Assembly: GCF_024362695.1 (NCBI RefSeq)
Contig: NC_065405.1
Coordinates: 1,992,672-2,056,671 of the forward strand
Length of the DNA: 64,000 nt
Direction of reading: 5' to 3'
From: Pectinophora gossypiella
Lineage: Eukaryota > Arthropoda > Insecta > Lepidoptera > Gelechiidae
Notes under the pieces: model-generated
Told to the model about the DNA's origin: nothing
The model's database searches: none
What the model saw: the letters and a program-made list of their open reading frames with translations, nothing else
Position numbers and translations under genes: made by a program
Shown: positions 21,136 through 31,395 of the stretch, one piece after another
Numbering within the stretch: the first letter of the stretch is position 1
Layout of the letters: each line of letters begins with the position of its first letter

Positions 21136-21488
21136 TAAGCATCATCCCCCTAGCATTATCCTGATTTTTCACAGGGTCCGCTTACCTAACTTGAAGATTT
21201 GACAGGTCCTGTATTTTACAGAAGCGACTGCCTGTCTCACCTTCCAACCCACGAAGGGGAAACCAGCCCAATACACATTAGGTCACATACCTCCGAAAAT
21301 GGAATTTTCGGGAATGTGGGTTTCCTCACGATGTTTTTCTTCACCGCTGAGCATGTGACAATCATTTCTGATTTAAACATGAATTTGAAAATAAATTCGA
21401 CAATCACTGGTTTAGGCCTGTGCTGGATTCGAACCTGCGACCTCAAAGTGAGAGGCAAGCGTTCTACCAACTAGGCTACCACGGCTCC
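21136..21488 (-). mobile_element. SINE-2, full length with 12-bp target duplication
   Basis: The complete element in reverse: tail AAGCATCATCCCCCTAGCAT, body, and tRNA-like head ending TAGGCTACCACGGCTCC with a B box GGATTCGAACC. ACATATTGACAA occurs at 21124-21135 and 21489-21500 as an exact 12-bp duplication. A perfect duplication marks a recent insertion. Confidence 0.92.
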
Positions 21489-21624
21489 ACATATTGACAA
21501 CAACTAAATGCATTTTTTATTGCTCATGAAAGAAACGAACAACAATCTATTACTATTAGTAAATAGTATTAAACTATTTTTTATTTAGCAAGTATTGAAC
21601 TATTTATCTAAGAATGTATAAATT

Positions 21625-21745
21625 GATCTCCACCAACCCGCAGTGGAGCAGCGTGATGGAGTATGCTCCATAACCTCCCCCCCCCCCCCCCCGGTTAATT
21701 GAGAGTAGGTCTGTGCCTAGCAGTGGGACGTATATAGGCTATTTA
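21625..21745 (+). mobile_element. SINE tail with C homopolymer
   Basis: CTCCACCAACCCGCAGTGGA, GGAGTATGCTCCATA and GCCTAGCAGTGGGACGTATA correspond to the tail module of the SINE-1 variant at 37187-37498. A run of 16 C lies at 21677-21692 in place of a short pyrimidine stretch. Confidence 0.6.
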
Positions 21746-21806
21746 TGTATAAATCGAACTTCACTTTGTACGGAACCCTAGCTAAGCAGCACAATTTTTC
21801 TTGACT

Positions 21807-22073
21807 GTATCATTTCGGTGGGTTAATTTCATTTCAGTGGACTCATTATCATTTCAGTGTACATCTATATCATTTCGGTGTACATTTATATCATTTCAGT
21901 GGGTACTTATCATTTCAGTGGACTCATAAAAATTCAATTTTAAATATCTCAGTAAGTTTCGATCGTATTTGATGCCCACTCACGCACATAATTCAAAATA
22001 GGTTAAAGTTTTATTTGTCGTCAAATATGTGAAGAAAAGTATTAAAATAAAAAATCTCACCGAAATGATAAAA
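21807..22073. repeat. Cluster 2 of the 12-mer ATCATTTCRGTG
   Basis: Six plus-strand copies lie close together at about 21809, 21828, 21848, 21868, 21889 and 21909, with 20-bp steps between successive copies, and one inverted copy (CACCGAAATGATAAA) at 22058-22072. Every second copy alternates CGGTG or CAGTG. The near-constant step distinguishes this cluster from cluster 1. Confidence 0.8.
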
Positions 22074-23519
22074 AAATGAGACTTGTTGAAATTCACCCAA
22101 ATATGGGTAAGTACTTAATATAATAAAAAAAAATAATAATAATATAATAATAAATTGATAATAATAAATATGATAATAAATTGATTTTGAGTCACAAAAA
22201 GCAAAAGAAAATAAAATATAGTATATAATTATTTATATTTACGGAACAAACTTTAACTCCACTTTGAAATTAAATAAATGGAAGAATAATTTTAAACGCA
22301 AATATATAATTTACACACCGTTAAGCATGCGTTTTTAATAGCAAACAATTTAAAATTCGAACATTCATCAGAATGCGACAGTTTATGAGAATAAGAATGC
22401 AACGAAAGCGTAGCACGAATCGATCTATCAAATCAAACAATCGAATTCAATCGCGCAAACTTGCCCTAGATAACATAAGTCCGTGATAGCTGGACGTGTA
22501 ATCTGATTATTCAATAGCACAAGGTCGTCAAAATGACGAATGTAATAATTTACATTTTTCATAATTATTTGCTTTCTTTAGCAGAACCATTTCTGTGGTA
22601 TTTTATTATTTAATTCAATTAAGACTTAATTTCGTACGTTACGACGTACAATGCCGTCGGTTCAATTTATTTATGATATTTTAATTTAGCAATTACCTTT
22701 TCGAATTCAAATTCTTCTATTTGATTTGTTTTGGTTTTTATCGCGTTTTGACATACTTAAATTTTTTCTTAGCATTTCAAGTCTATTAATTAAACACCTC
22801 TATTCGGTGTCTCCCTCAAATTGGTTCGGAAACAAAGCTGGTTGCGACACGACCAGTCGCAGTCTATTTGTCCGAGAACAATACTTACTCTGTTGCAAGC
22901 GCGTGCGCAGCGCGCCCGTGCCCAATCTCGTTGACGATCATTATCCGTGGATCGCGCGTGAGATAGCCTGAACTCTTTGGACATAATATCCAAAGTTGAA
23001 GTTTACCATAGTATATAAATAAACCTGTGCGAATTCACTAGACACCTTGCGTAGAGGGTTGAATTACAACGGCCATTACGGGATTATTATAAAAGGGCGC
23101 CACACACAAAAACAAGACAATAACATCATATACATTTTTCACAAAACAATTACAAAAAATTTTAAAAGGATTTAACAATAATACTGCTATTTACTACACT
23201 CGTCAAAAATCCCGCCCCTGATTAATCCGGGCGCAAAGGTGCCCATTACACTAGTCGCATTTCCTCGCTGTACAGCAATGGACAACTTTTGCGCCAAGAA
23301 CAATCCAGCACGGGGGTCATCTCCACTCTCTCTTAAACGACGTCCGATTTCCGCAATAAATTACGGGATATACTTTTATAAGTACTACATTTACTCCGAA
23401 AGCTTCTTCTTCCTTTTTTGAAACGGGAGCAGGACATAAGAACACATAAGGACAGATTCTCAAAAAAAAACGGGAAAGAGATTTAGAATTTGTGCATGTA
23501 CGTACTTGCTTATACGGTT
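22074..23519. other. Unassigned AT-rich DNA
   Basis: An (ATA/ATAA) low-complexity patch lies at 22119-22190. The 22840-22990 part is locally GC-richer, but I find no convincing exon or promoter. Confidence 0.35.
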
Positions 23520-23585
23520 TTTTTTTTGACATGACTTATTGTAGATTTGCCGCAGATGACATTAACTACTTGACCGGAAGGTAAA
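23520..23585 (-). mobile_element. RP-A 3' end (antisense)
   Basis: A T run, then TTGACATGACTTATTGTAGA, TTTGCCGCAGATGAC and AACTACTTGACCGGA. Short copy. Confidence 0.75.
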
Positions 23586-24088
23586 AAGTGGAGTAACTGC
23601 TACATGTGCTGGCCGAAAAGCAAAAAGCCTTTTTTTAAAAAAGATACCTTCATAACTTAACTCTTTTTACTTTTGAAATTCCAAAACTGTTTTATTATTT
23701 TTACATTAATCAAGTTCTTTTTATGAAAAATAGATTAATGTTAGATCACAATCACATTGCGAATTCTTATGGTCCTATGTACCACGCGTCACGCCGAACC
23801 TTTTATCTCCAATTTTGCGTCATCGACGTCAGCAAAAGATAAAGTAAGATGTATTTATTTATTGTCACTGCTTACAACAGTTTCATCAAAACTGTCACCA
23901 GCAGCATCAAACTATCTGTCTTGGTGTCCATTATGATGACGAGTAAATCCCTATTCACTTCTATGATTGATTCCGATCACATGATGCAGATTGTATTGGA
24001 GATTTTATATTATCTCATGTGTTTTGTTTACGTCATTGTAGTATCTAATATCTGTCTTTTGATGACTAAGAACCTGTCCAGATGAGGC
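23586..24088. other. No feature seen
   Basis: A 78-codon plus frame (23849-24085) is hydrophobic without a family motif and is not called. Confidence 0.3.
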
Positions 24089-24212
24089 GTCTTACGCGCG
24101 TCGTCATACCACAGAGTACTTAACATCGTACGGATACAGATGCACATCTCCAAGCATGCAGGAATCTATAAAGTAATCAAATTACTCTGTGGTATGAAAA
24201 CGCGAGTAAATC
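24089..24212. repeat. Small MITE, CATACCACAGAGTA arms
   Basis: CATACCACAGAGTA (24106-24119) and TACTCTGTGGTATG (24183-24196) are exact inverted repeats. The pairing extends outward through TTACGCGCG / CGCGAGTAA with mismatches, giving arms of about 28 bp. Confidence 0.6.
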
Positions 24213-24329
24213 GCGCTTTCTGAACAAGGTCAAATAGGATCAAGAAGTACAATGTTTTTTAAAAAGTTCCGAATTCGAATGTGCTTTAGTCAAACATTTT
24301 GTTTCTTTACTTTGAGGTTTCTGTGAGGT

Positions 24330-24505
24330 TGGTGCTCAGCGGTAAAGGAAATCATCATGAGGAAACCCACATTCCCGTGAAAGGTCTGGGAGGTTTGTGA
24401 CCTAACCTCTATTGGGCTGGTTTCCCTTCGCGGGCTAGAAGGACAGATAGTCGCTTCAAAACCAGACCTGTCAAATCTTCAGGTTATGTAAGCGGACCCT
24501 GTAAG
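24330..24505 (+). mobile_element. SINE-2 body fragment
   Basis: GTGCTCAGCGGTAAAGG, TGAGGAAACCCACATTCCCG, GACCTAACCTCTATTGGGCT and GTCAAATCTTCAGGTTATGT, without the head. Confidence 0.75.
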
Positions 24506-25849
24506 CTATATCTGTACTTTGAGATAGCCCTATTCTGTAAATAAACTCCATCTAAGGATACAATGATGCCTTGTTTATTATAAATACATAATATTATATT
24601 CACCAGCGAATTGTTTTCAAACATTTCCGATACGCCATTCCGTTTATGTTTCTACAAACATGTCGAAATTCCAAGGATGGAAGATTTCGTACATCCAAAA
24701 AGTAACTTTACGACATTTTTCGAACGAAAACAAAGTATTATACGTGATTTAAATTCAAATAAACACTACAAACTTGGATTTTCCTGTTAAAAACTGAGAA
24801 GAATTAGATATAGTCCTTAAGATTGCGACATAAGATTGTGATAACAACTTGTGCCACAAGATTGAGTGTAGTTTTAAAGTTGTATGGTGTCTATGGTTTA
24901 AAGTTAGAGGTCAAGGAATTTGTGGAGGTCCAAAGACTTACAAAGCCATATGGACCTGTTTGCGAACCGTTAATAGATTCTGCCTTCGACGACCTTTCGA
25001 TGTTTATTGTGTCCGGTATTTACGACGCAATGTTCTTTGTTGGACTGATGCATATGTTCCTTAATACTGCTATTAGAGGCTGAAGATGTGTTATTAAGTT
25101 TCTTACAAGTGTAAGTAAGGTTAAAGCTTCAGGCATGGTCAAGGATGAACAGAAGAACTACCTATAAGAGTTCTTTTAATTATAAAGTACTTTCATATTC
25201 TGACATTTTTCTTCTGTCATTCTTTTCATCAAACATTTCGAATTAGTGTGTGTTAAACGCTCTTATGTTCCATAGTGTTACTTTTTCACTTTTATTCTTC
25301 ACAATAATTATTCAACTAGCTACCTACACCTGATTGATGCCTCGGCAGACATAACAAAGTAGGTAGGTACATTTGCAACCAAACTGTCATAAAAAAACAA
25401 CACAGTAACTCTTACAAACGAGTAGAAAACGTAATCGCCGCTAATCCGCAGCAACAAATTATTGTTCTCGAAGACGAAATACAAGAGAAACTGCACAGAC
25501 ACTCGGCAACAGAATTTATGTAGCGATACATCCATCCATTAGCGGTGTATGCGCACGCGACGCTAAAATAGACACAATTAGGTAAGTGGAACGCATCCCC
25601 TGCTGAAGAGACGAATTTAGAAAGAAGAAATAGAAAAAATGATGCATTACTTGGCAGCAAGAAACGTCTTAAATTTTATAGTGTTATAATAACAAAACAT
25701 ATAAAAATAAATTGTTCGTGACGCAGTTGAGAGTTTTAGGATCTCCACGTGAGTATAGAGTCCACGAAAATATATCACAAAAACGGAAAGAGATCAGAAA
25801 ACTGTGTTGGTAGAGTTTCTTCTTCCGCTTCTTCTTGAGTGTTAGGATT
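24506..25849. other. Unassigned DNA with weak open frames
   Basis: The plus frame 24823-25083 (86 codons) and a plus frame ending at 25520 (about 60 codons, containing IAANPQQQIIVLEDEIQEKL) look somewhat protein-like. Neither has a recognisable motif or clear splice sites. Confidence 0.3.
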
Positions 25850-26004
25850 GTAGGGTAATAAATAGAATAGAATCTTGTCTCAATGGGGCTACTCCCAAGA
25901 CTCCTCAGGCATTATCTAATGATCCTTCATCGAAAATAAACGATTTTGACATAGAATTCAAAACCATGAATCCTATGTGAATAAATAATTTGATTTGATT
26001 TTTG
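25850..26004 (+). mobile_element. Probable LINE 3' end with (TTTGAT)n tail
   Basis: The stretch ends GTGAATAAATAATTTGATTTGATTT, a simple-repeat tail of the kind left by target-primed retroposition. The body is not recognised. Confidence 0.4.
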
Positions 26005-26125
26005 AAGCAAATCAAATAAGAATACTTTATTGCACAGAACAAAATTTCAAAAATCAGACATTACACGTGAATACAAACAACATGAATAGAACTATATATT
26101 TTTAATTTTGCAATAGGGAAATAGG
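26005..26125 (-). mobile_element. LINE 3' end with CAATAAAGTAT tail (antisense)
   Basis: AAATCAAATAAGAATACTTTATTGCACAGAAC is the reverse of a CAATAAAGTATTC tail like those at 4985 and 50222. It faces the plus-strand tail at 25850-26004 with only a few bases between. Confidence 0.5.
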
Positions 26126-26812
26126 TGCTACATAAGATAGTGAATCTATTATTTGAAACATAATTTATACTTGACTTAAGAGATCGATCAGTGTTATTTA
26201 TTCGTAGACCCAGTGTTAATCGGAGACATAACCATAAAAGGCCATAAAGGAAATCGCTGTGATGAATAATAGGTAGTAGGTAGACTTAAGAAATGCATTT
26301 AAAGGACAAAACTTTGATATTGAATTGAGTATTTTAATACTCAAGTTTTAAGTTTTAACTTAAAAGCAAAACACGGATCAACCGATAATATAAAATCAGT
26401 AAAGATTCTTAACAAATTACGCTCAATTTCAGATAATATTAAGTCCAAGACGAAAGTTCAAGATTACAAATTACTCTTTAAAAAAATCTTAAGGGGTAGG
26501 CCAACTGGTGCCCTTTAGGTTATTACATGCACTGCAGGTGATATATTAATAACTACAGCTGTTTAAATAAAGATACAGGTTGACAACAGATGATCTAATA
26601 ATGCTATACAATACACGTGGCGTGTGGATAAGTTGAACCTACCTTTTGAGACTTTATAGGAAACATGTCTATCGTAATGATGAATAATGTCAGAAATATA
26701 CTAATAAGAATGATAATAAATATACGTAGGTACTTAAAAAAGGAAAGGTCCTTGATTTTTTTTTAATTGTGTGTTTAAAATGCCAAATATTTTATTATAT
26801 CCAAAGAGACAC
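26126..26812. other. No feature seen
   Basis: AT-rich unassigned DNA. Confidence 0.3.
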
Positions 26813-26875
26813 CTTTTTGACGTGACTTAATGTAGATTTGCTGCAAATGGCTTACTACTTGGCCGACCAAAGAGA
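26813..26875 (-). mobile_element. RP-A 3' end (antisense)
   Basis: TTTTTGACGTGACTTAATGT, AGATTTGCTGCAAATGGC and TACTACTTGGCCGACCAAA. Very short copy. Confidence 0.75.
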
Positions 26876-27091
26876 CACCGCTATGAATAAGTTAGAAATT
26901 CCTAATAAGAAAACTTACCACAACATAAGTGATAACACAAACTAGCAGAATGTTTATTTGAAGCTTTCTACTGTCTTTATTTACACCTTATAAAGTAATA
27001 AATCAGATGGAGACAGGTGTAAAATAATACACTGGCAATAGACTTGGGAAGGAACCAATAACGGCAAATTACGAAAAGATTTGATAGATTA

Positions 27092-27285
27092 TATCATCAT
27101 CATCAATTTAAGAGCCACGCTCTTATCGGTGTAGCGTTGTCCATTCTAGTCTATCAAGGGCCAATTCTTTGACTTCCTTATAAGACATGACATTCCCCTT
27201 CTCTTTAATTTGTTCCATGTAAGCTCTTCTTGGTCTTCCCCTTCCTCTCTTTCCTTCTATCTTCCCTTCAATAATGTTTATTTTA
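27092..27285 (-). mobile_element. RTE-J end with ORF2 C-terminus (antisense)
   Basis: Reverse-strand translation matches the plus copy at 50028: a RKRGRGRPRRAYMEQIK-type segment, then a KKV...SYKE segment, then the terminal hairpin. The 3' end is ACACCGATAAGAGCGTGGC, followed by (GAT)n. Confidence 0.75.
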
Positions 27286-28369
27286 ATAAATTCATCATGT
27301 CATATTATACATAAACAATCTCTCATCGTCTGGTCTTAATATTGGTGTTTTCTTTATTTTTTTTAGTTTTATTCATAATTTTATTTTATTCTTATTATTG
27401 ATAGATTACATAGCTAGGTAACCTACGAACTAAATAGTGATTGCTAAATCCATAGTAGTATTAAATGTTATAACGATGTTACAAAACGAAATGAATCAAA
27501 CGATGCATGAAAACAGAAAAGGCCAATGATGCGTGTAAAACTACTTTCGTAATCCCATTGTCTTCTGGTACCTACATCTTATTAAAAGAATATTTCAATA
27601 AGGCATTTTCAGTAGATACATATTAAGTATTTAATCAGGTATTTATCGGCAGTTGTAAGATTATAATAATTACAAGTAAATCAATTATCATACACTAGAC
27701 TTGAAAACGAATGTGCGATAATTTTGATTAAGTAGGTAGGTACATACAGCGGATGGTAATCATAAAAACAATAAGGTGAAATTATCAAGATCAAGATTTA
27801 AAAAAGTATTAAGTAGAGCAAATTAAATAGCAGAAGGGTTCTGTGACAATGACAAGAAGAAATACTGCAGAAGATCCCATTGAAAAAGATGAAGCGATAT
27901 AAATAGGTAACGTAAGTATCGATTAATTGTTAACAATTGCTAATCAACACTTGACGCCATCCGATGATGCTGTAAAACATTACAAACTTAACATATATTA
28001 GCAAATGAGTCATGCAAAAACAACACTAACCAACTTCAACATCCGTATGTCGGTGCAAGTGCCGCTCACACGAACTGCCAGTTATAAAAGCCTAATAATC
28101 TAGTTCTAATTGAACCATCAAGCGTCCACAGCACACACACTCACTTTTACCAAACTAATTATCGCCGGGGACCATTCGGAACACGAGACAAGAGTTTGTT
28201 TTTATGTTCCGCCACGCGTCAGGTACTGGTTTCGATATCGATGCACTTCCTCACAACACAATGTAATTCGTTATTCGAAATTTCAAATGAGCAATTCGTT
28301 TCTGTTCAAATGTACAAAACACTTGATATGTATTTTTTTGTATCACGATAAAAGTTTGATATAATGAGT
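27286..28369. other. No feature seen
   Basis: AT-rich unassigned DNA before LINE-Z. Confidence 0.3.
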
Positions 28370-29169
28370 GACGCGACGCGAGCGACGTTGACAACGGTTG
28401 GCGCGGCACTGGCGAGAAATCGAGAATGAATCGAGTAGGCTGGCGGTCGCCGGATCGTGCATCTCGCTCGCGGCGCAGCCTCGCCGCCGGTTGCCCCCAG
28501 ACGGTTCTCTGTTGCGACTTCACACACCAAAACCTTTTTTTGTGACTCCAGGTGGATTTCGAATCCCAGGACATCAAGTAGGTATATCCATACATGCATC
28601 CGGTCGGAGTGGTCGGACAGTCCAAACTTTTGCAACAGGTGACTTCCAAGTTCTAGTTCATGCACTGATAAATCTGATAAATATACAAGTGCCACTATAG
28701 AAGCTGAAAACAATGGGGCTGTGACTGAATGAGCTCAAACAAAAGCAGCGATAACAATTAGTGTGGAATGAGCACGTATGCTTGCTGCAAAACAAAATGA
28801 AACGAGCAGACAAGTAATAACACTTGAATTAATAGTGAATCATGTTGGAACGGTTGCGGCCCAAGCAATTGATCTGCATCTTGAAGATTGTGATGGGTGA
28901 CGCGATAGTTTAATTGAAAGAGAGATTGAAGTCTGAATGCATGTCCTTTATTCTGAGATGGAAGACAGCTTTCGATTAAATAATAATGTAAGCGATTGGC
29001 AAGGTAATTATTAAGATAGGCAGGCAAGAACAATAGCAGGAAGTCAATAGCTCGAGAAAATGTTCCGGAGCAGCAGCAAGTGTGGGAGATAAAAAATATA
29101 TCTGTGTGTGTGCGTGTGCCTAGTCGTACACACAAGCTCTGTTAATTTTAAATCCGGAATAGCGTAATT
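28370..29169 (+). mobile_element. Probable 5' UTR of LINE-Z
   Basis: The base composition shifts sharply near 28370 to GC-rich (28370-28500) and stays unlike the AT-rich flank up to ORF1. No long plus-strand frame is convincing. The exact 5' end is not marked; I could not find a target duplication matching the sequence after the 3' tail at 32916. Confidence 0.45.
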
Positions 29170-30018
29170 ATGTCGAATTTCGATATGAAAGCTGCGTTTA
29201 GTGATCTCACAATTAAATTAGAATCGCTCATCGTGAAAGTTACTGCCCAATCAAAGTTAATTGAGGCGCAAAATAAGGCAATTGAGGATCAGCAGAAGCT
29301 GATTTTGGAGCAAAAGAGGGTAGTAGAGATACTATCTACTAAAGTAGACACACTTGCAAGTGTGTGTCAACAAAAAGGAAGGACGAGTGCGACGACCTTG
29401 ACTGCTCACACATCAGCTGTGAGCGATAAGCCTGTTGCGCCGGAGTTAGGTGCAGATCGGGCGATTCCGTCTACGGCGAAGTTGACCGATCGGGCCCGAC
29501 GAGCGTTAGAAAGAGGTGGTAAAAAGGCGGCTGCTACAGTTGATAAGCGACAGCGATCCGCTGCGCCGGCTGTCTCTGAGCAGGACAACATAGTGAGTGA
29601 TAATAGTGACCCGAAAAGCGTTAATGACCAGGACAGCGAGGGATTTATAACAGTGGAAAGAAAAAAAAAGCCGAAGAAGCCAGCAAGACCCAGTATTTTA
29701 ATAGGTGGTTCCAAGAATGTGAACACCATAAAAGCCGTAGAAAGGAAGAAATATGTACACGTTTGGTCGTTACATCCGGATACCACAAATGAGTCCGTGC
29801 TACTACACGTGAAAAGTGTATGTGGCTCGGATGACGTAACAATTGAAAAAATCAATCCGAAAACAAAAAGGGATTACGCGTCGTTTGTGGTAGGAGTTCC
29901 AGAATCGCATTATGAAGACATTTGTAATGTCGATATTTGGCCGATGAACGCCAGGATCAGTGAATGGGTTTGGTTTCGGAACTACCGAAAATCTGGAACA
30001 ACATCAGCATCCCGTTGA
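29170..30018 (+). CDS. LINE-Z ORF1 protein
   Basis: This 282-codon frame is the nucleic-acid-binding first protein of a non-LTR retrotransposon. Residues about 10-65 have a heptad pattern (LTIKLESLIVKVTAQSKLIE, then further I/L/V spacing) typical of a coiled coil for trimer formation. The middle (about 75-170) is basic and low-complexity, with RRALERGGKKAA and ERKKKPKKPARPSI. The C-terminal domain (about 195-275: YVHVWSLHPDT, YASFVVGVPES, WPMNARISEWVWFR) matches the folded domain seen at the end of ORF1 in CR1/Jockey-type elements. No CCHC zinc knuckle is visible. The frame is intact, and it overlaps ORF2 by about 60 nt in another phase, so ORF2 is presumably made by reinitiation or frameshifting. 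Confidence 0.8.
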   Translation: MSNFDMKAAFSDLTIKLESLIVKVTAQSKLIEAQNKAIEDQQKLILEQKRVVEILSTKVDTLASVCQQKGRTSATTLTAHTSAVSDKPVAPELGADRAIPSTAKLTDRARRALERGGKKAAATVDKRQRSAAPAVSEQDNIVSDNSDPKSVNDQDSEGFITVERKKKPKKPARPSILIGGSKNVNTIKAVERKKYVHVWSLHPDTTNESVLLHVKSVCGSDDVTIEKINPKTKRDYASFVVGVPESHYEDICNVDIWPMNARISEWVWFRNYRKSGTTSASR

Positions 30019-31395
30019 TACGATATTATTTTATTATCAAAATGTAAGGGGATTGCGGACCAAGGTGGATATTTTTTATAAAAACATATTGGTGTCAACA
30101 GCGGATATAGTTGCTATAACGGAAACAGGATTGAATAATTCTTTTCATGATGGGGAGTTAATTCCTAATGGGTATACCATGTTGCGTTGCGACAGAGCGG
30201 ATGGACGTAAGCAGGGCGGTGTTTTGTTGGTCGCAACATCACATTATGAACTGAAGCGAATCGCGCCGCCCGTGAATGTAGATGCTGCCGCTTTTGAACT
30301 TGTTTGTGCGCTAGTGTCCCGTAATAAACAATATCTTTGTATGTGTTGTGTTGTTTATATACCGCCAGATAGTTCGGACAATGAATTTATGCATCTATTT
30401 TTTGTATTAGAAACGATTTCTGTTCAATACGAACAGGTTATCATTGTCGGTGATTTCAATATGTATTCGACATCGTTAGACGTGCAAATATACTTTGAAT
30501 ATTTTATGTCATACTGTGAATTTCGCCAACGAAATGAAGTTGTGAATAGCAATAATCGTATTTTAGACTTAGTGTTGACAAACTTATCGGATGAGGAAGT
30601 GGTAGTGAGTGTGGAGACAGAGGTACTGGTGCCGATGGACCCGCAGCACCCGCCACTGGCCGTGCGCTGGTGCGGCGGGGGCTCGGCGGAGCCCGCGCCG
30701 CCGCCGCAGGCCCCGGCCCCTTCTGTGTTAACCCGTCCACAGTGGAATTTTCGTAAGGCAGACTTCTTTTTATTATATTCCACGATATTAACGATAGATT
30801 GGTCCCCGTTATACAGTATTCGTGACCCGCAAACGGCGATTGACTATTTTTACAATACGTTAAATAACAGTATTAATGATTGCACTCCAAAGAAAAAGCA
30901 TAGCAAGTGTGTGCATTCCAGGTACAGTTACCCGGAATGGTACACCAAGGACATTATATGCGACATAAAGGAAAAGGCGGTCTGGCATAAAAAATATAAA
31001 CAAAGCGGGTCGAAGTGTGATTACGATATGTTTTCTCAGTATCGAACAATAGTGAAGCATAGGATTGCTATCGCGTATGAAGGGCATCAAAAACTACTAA
31101 ACAGCCAATTTAGTACCAATCCCGCTTCCTTTTGGAGCTTTTTAAAATCGAAGCGTTCAAAACGCTTGACAAAGCAAATTACTAAACGGGGATTAGCTTT
31201 GTCTGAGGAGGAGTGTGCTGGTGAGTTTGCGAATTATTTCCACTCGGTGTACAGCGACATAGCACCGACCCTGGATGTGTCGGCGTGTGTGCGGGAGGCG
31301 GCGTGCGGCAGCGGGGCGGCGCGCGTGCACGTGCCGCAGCTGCAGCTGGCGGAGGTGCGGGGGGCGCTCGCGCGGCTGAAGCCTAAGCCCTTTTT
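29960..31395 (+). pseudogene. LINE-Z ORF2, endonuclease part (cut off by deletion)
   Basis: The frame encodes an apurinic-like endonuclease that nicks target DNA. Visible motifs: QNVRGLRTK (residues 27-35), the catalytic ITET (53-56), GGVLLV (86-91), VVYIPP (131-136), VGDFN (163-167), LDLVLTN (202-208) and an HPPL histidine (230-233). A P/A-rich linker (239-254) sits on a GC-rich stretch. Then a basic connecting region follows. The frame breaks at about 31381-31395: after ALARLKPK the expected RT start (a GPDGIP-type block) is missing, and the next sequence continues in another phase. The 492-codon frame runs on to 31438, but its last codons are the RT region read out of frame. Confidence 0.85.

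Noticed and set aside
21807..21925. CRISPR-like array (regular short direct repeats)
   Set aside because: The repeat is 12 bp with 8-bp gaps, in an animal genome, with inverted copies and no cas genes.
28251..28713. Overlapping frames on both strands at 28.25-28.71 kb as host exons
   Set aside because: They overlap each other on opposite strands and sit in the probable GC-rich 5' UTR of LINE-Z; composition alone explains the openness.
29406..29855. 149-codon minus frame as a gene
   Set aside because: Antisense shadow of LINE-Z ORF1.
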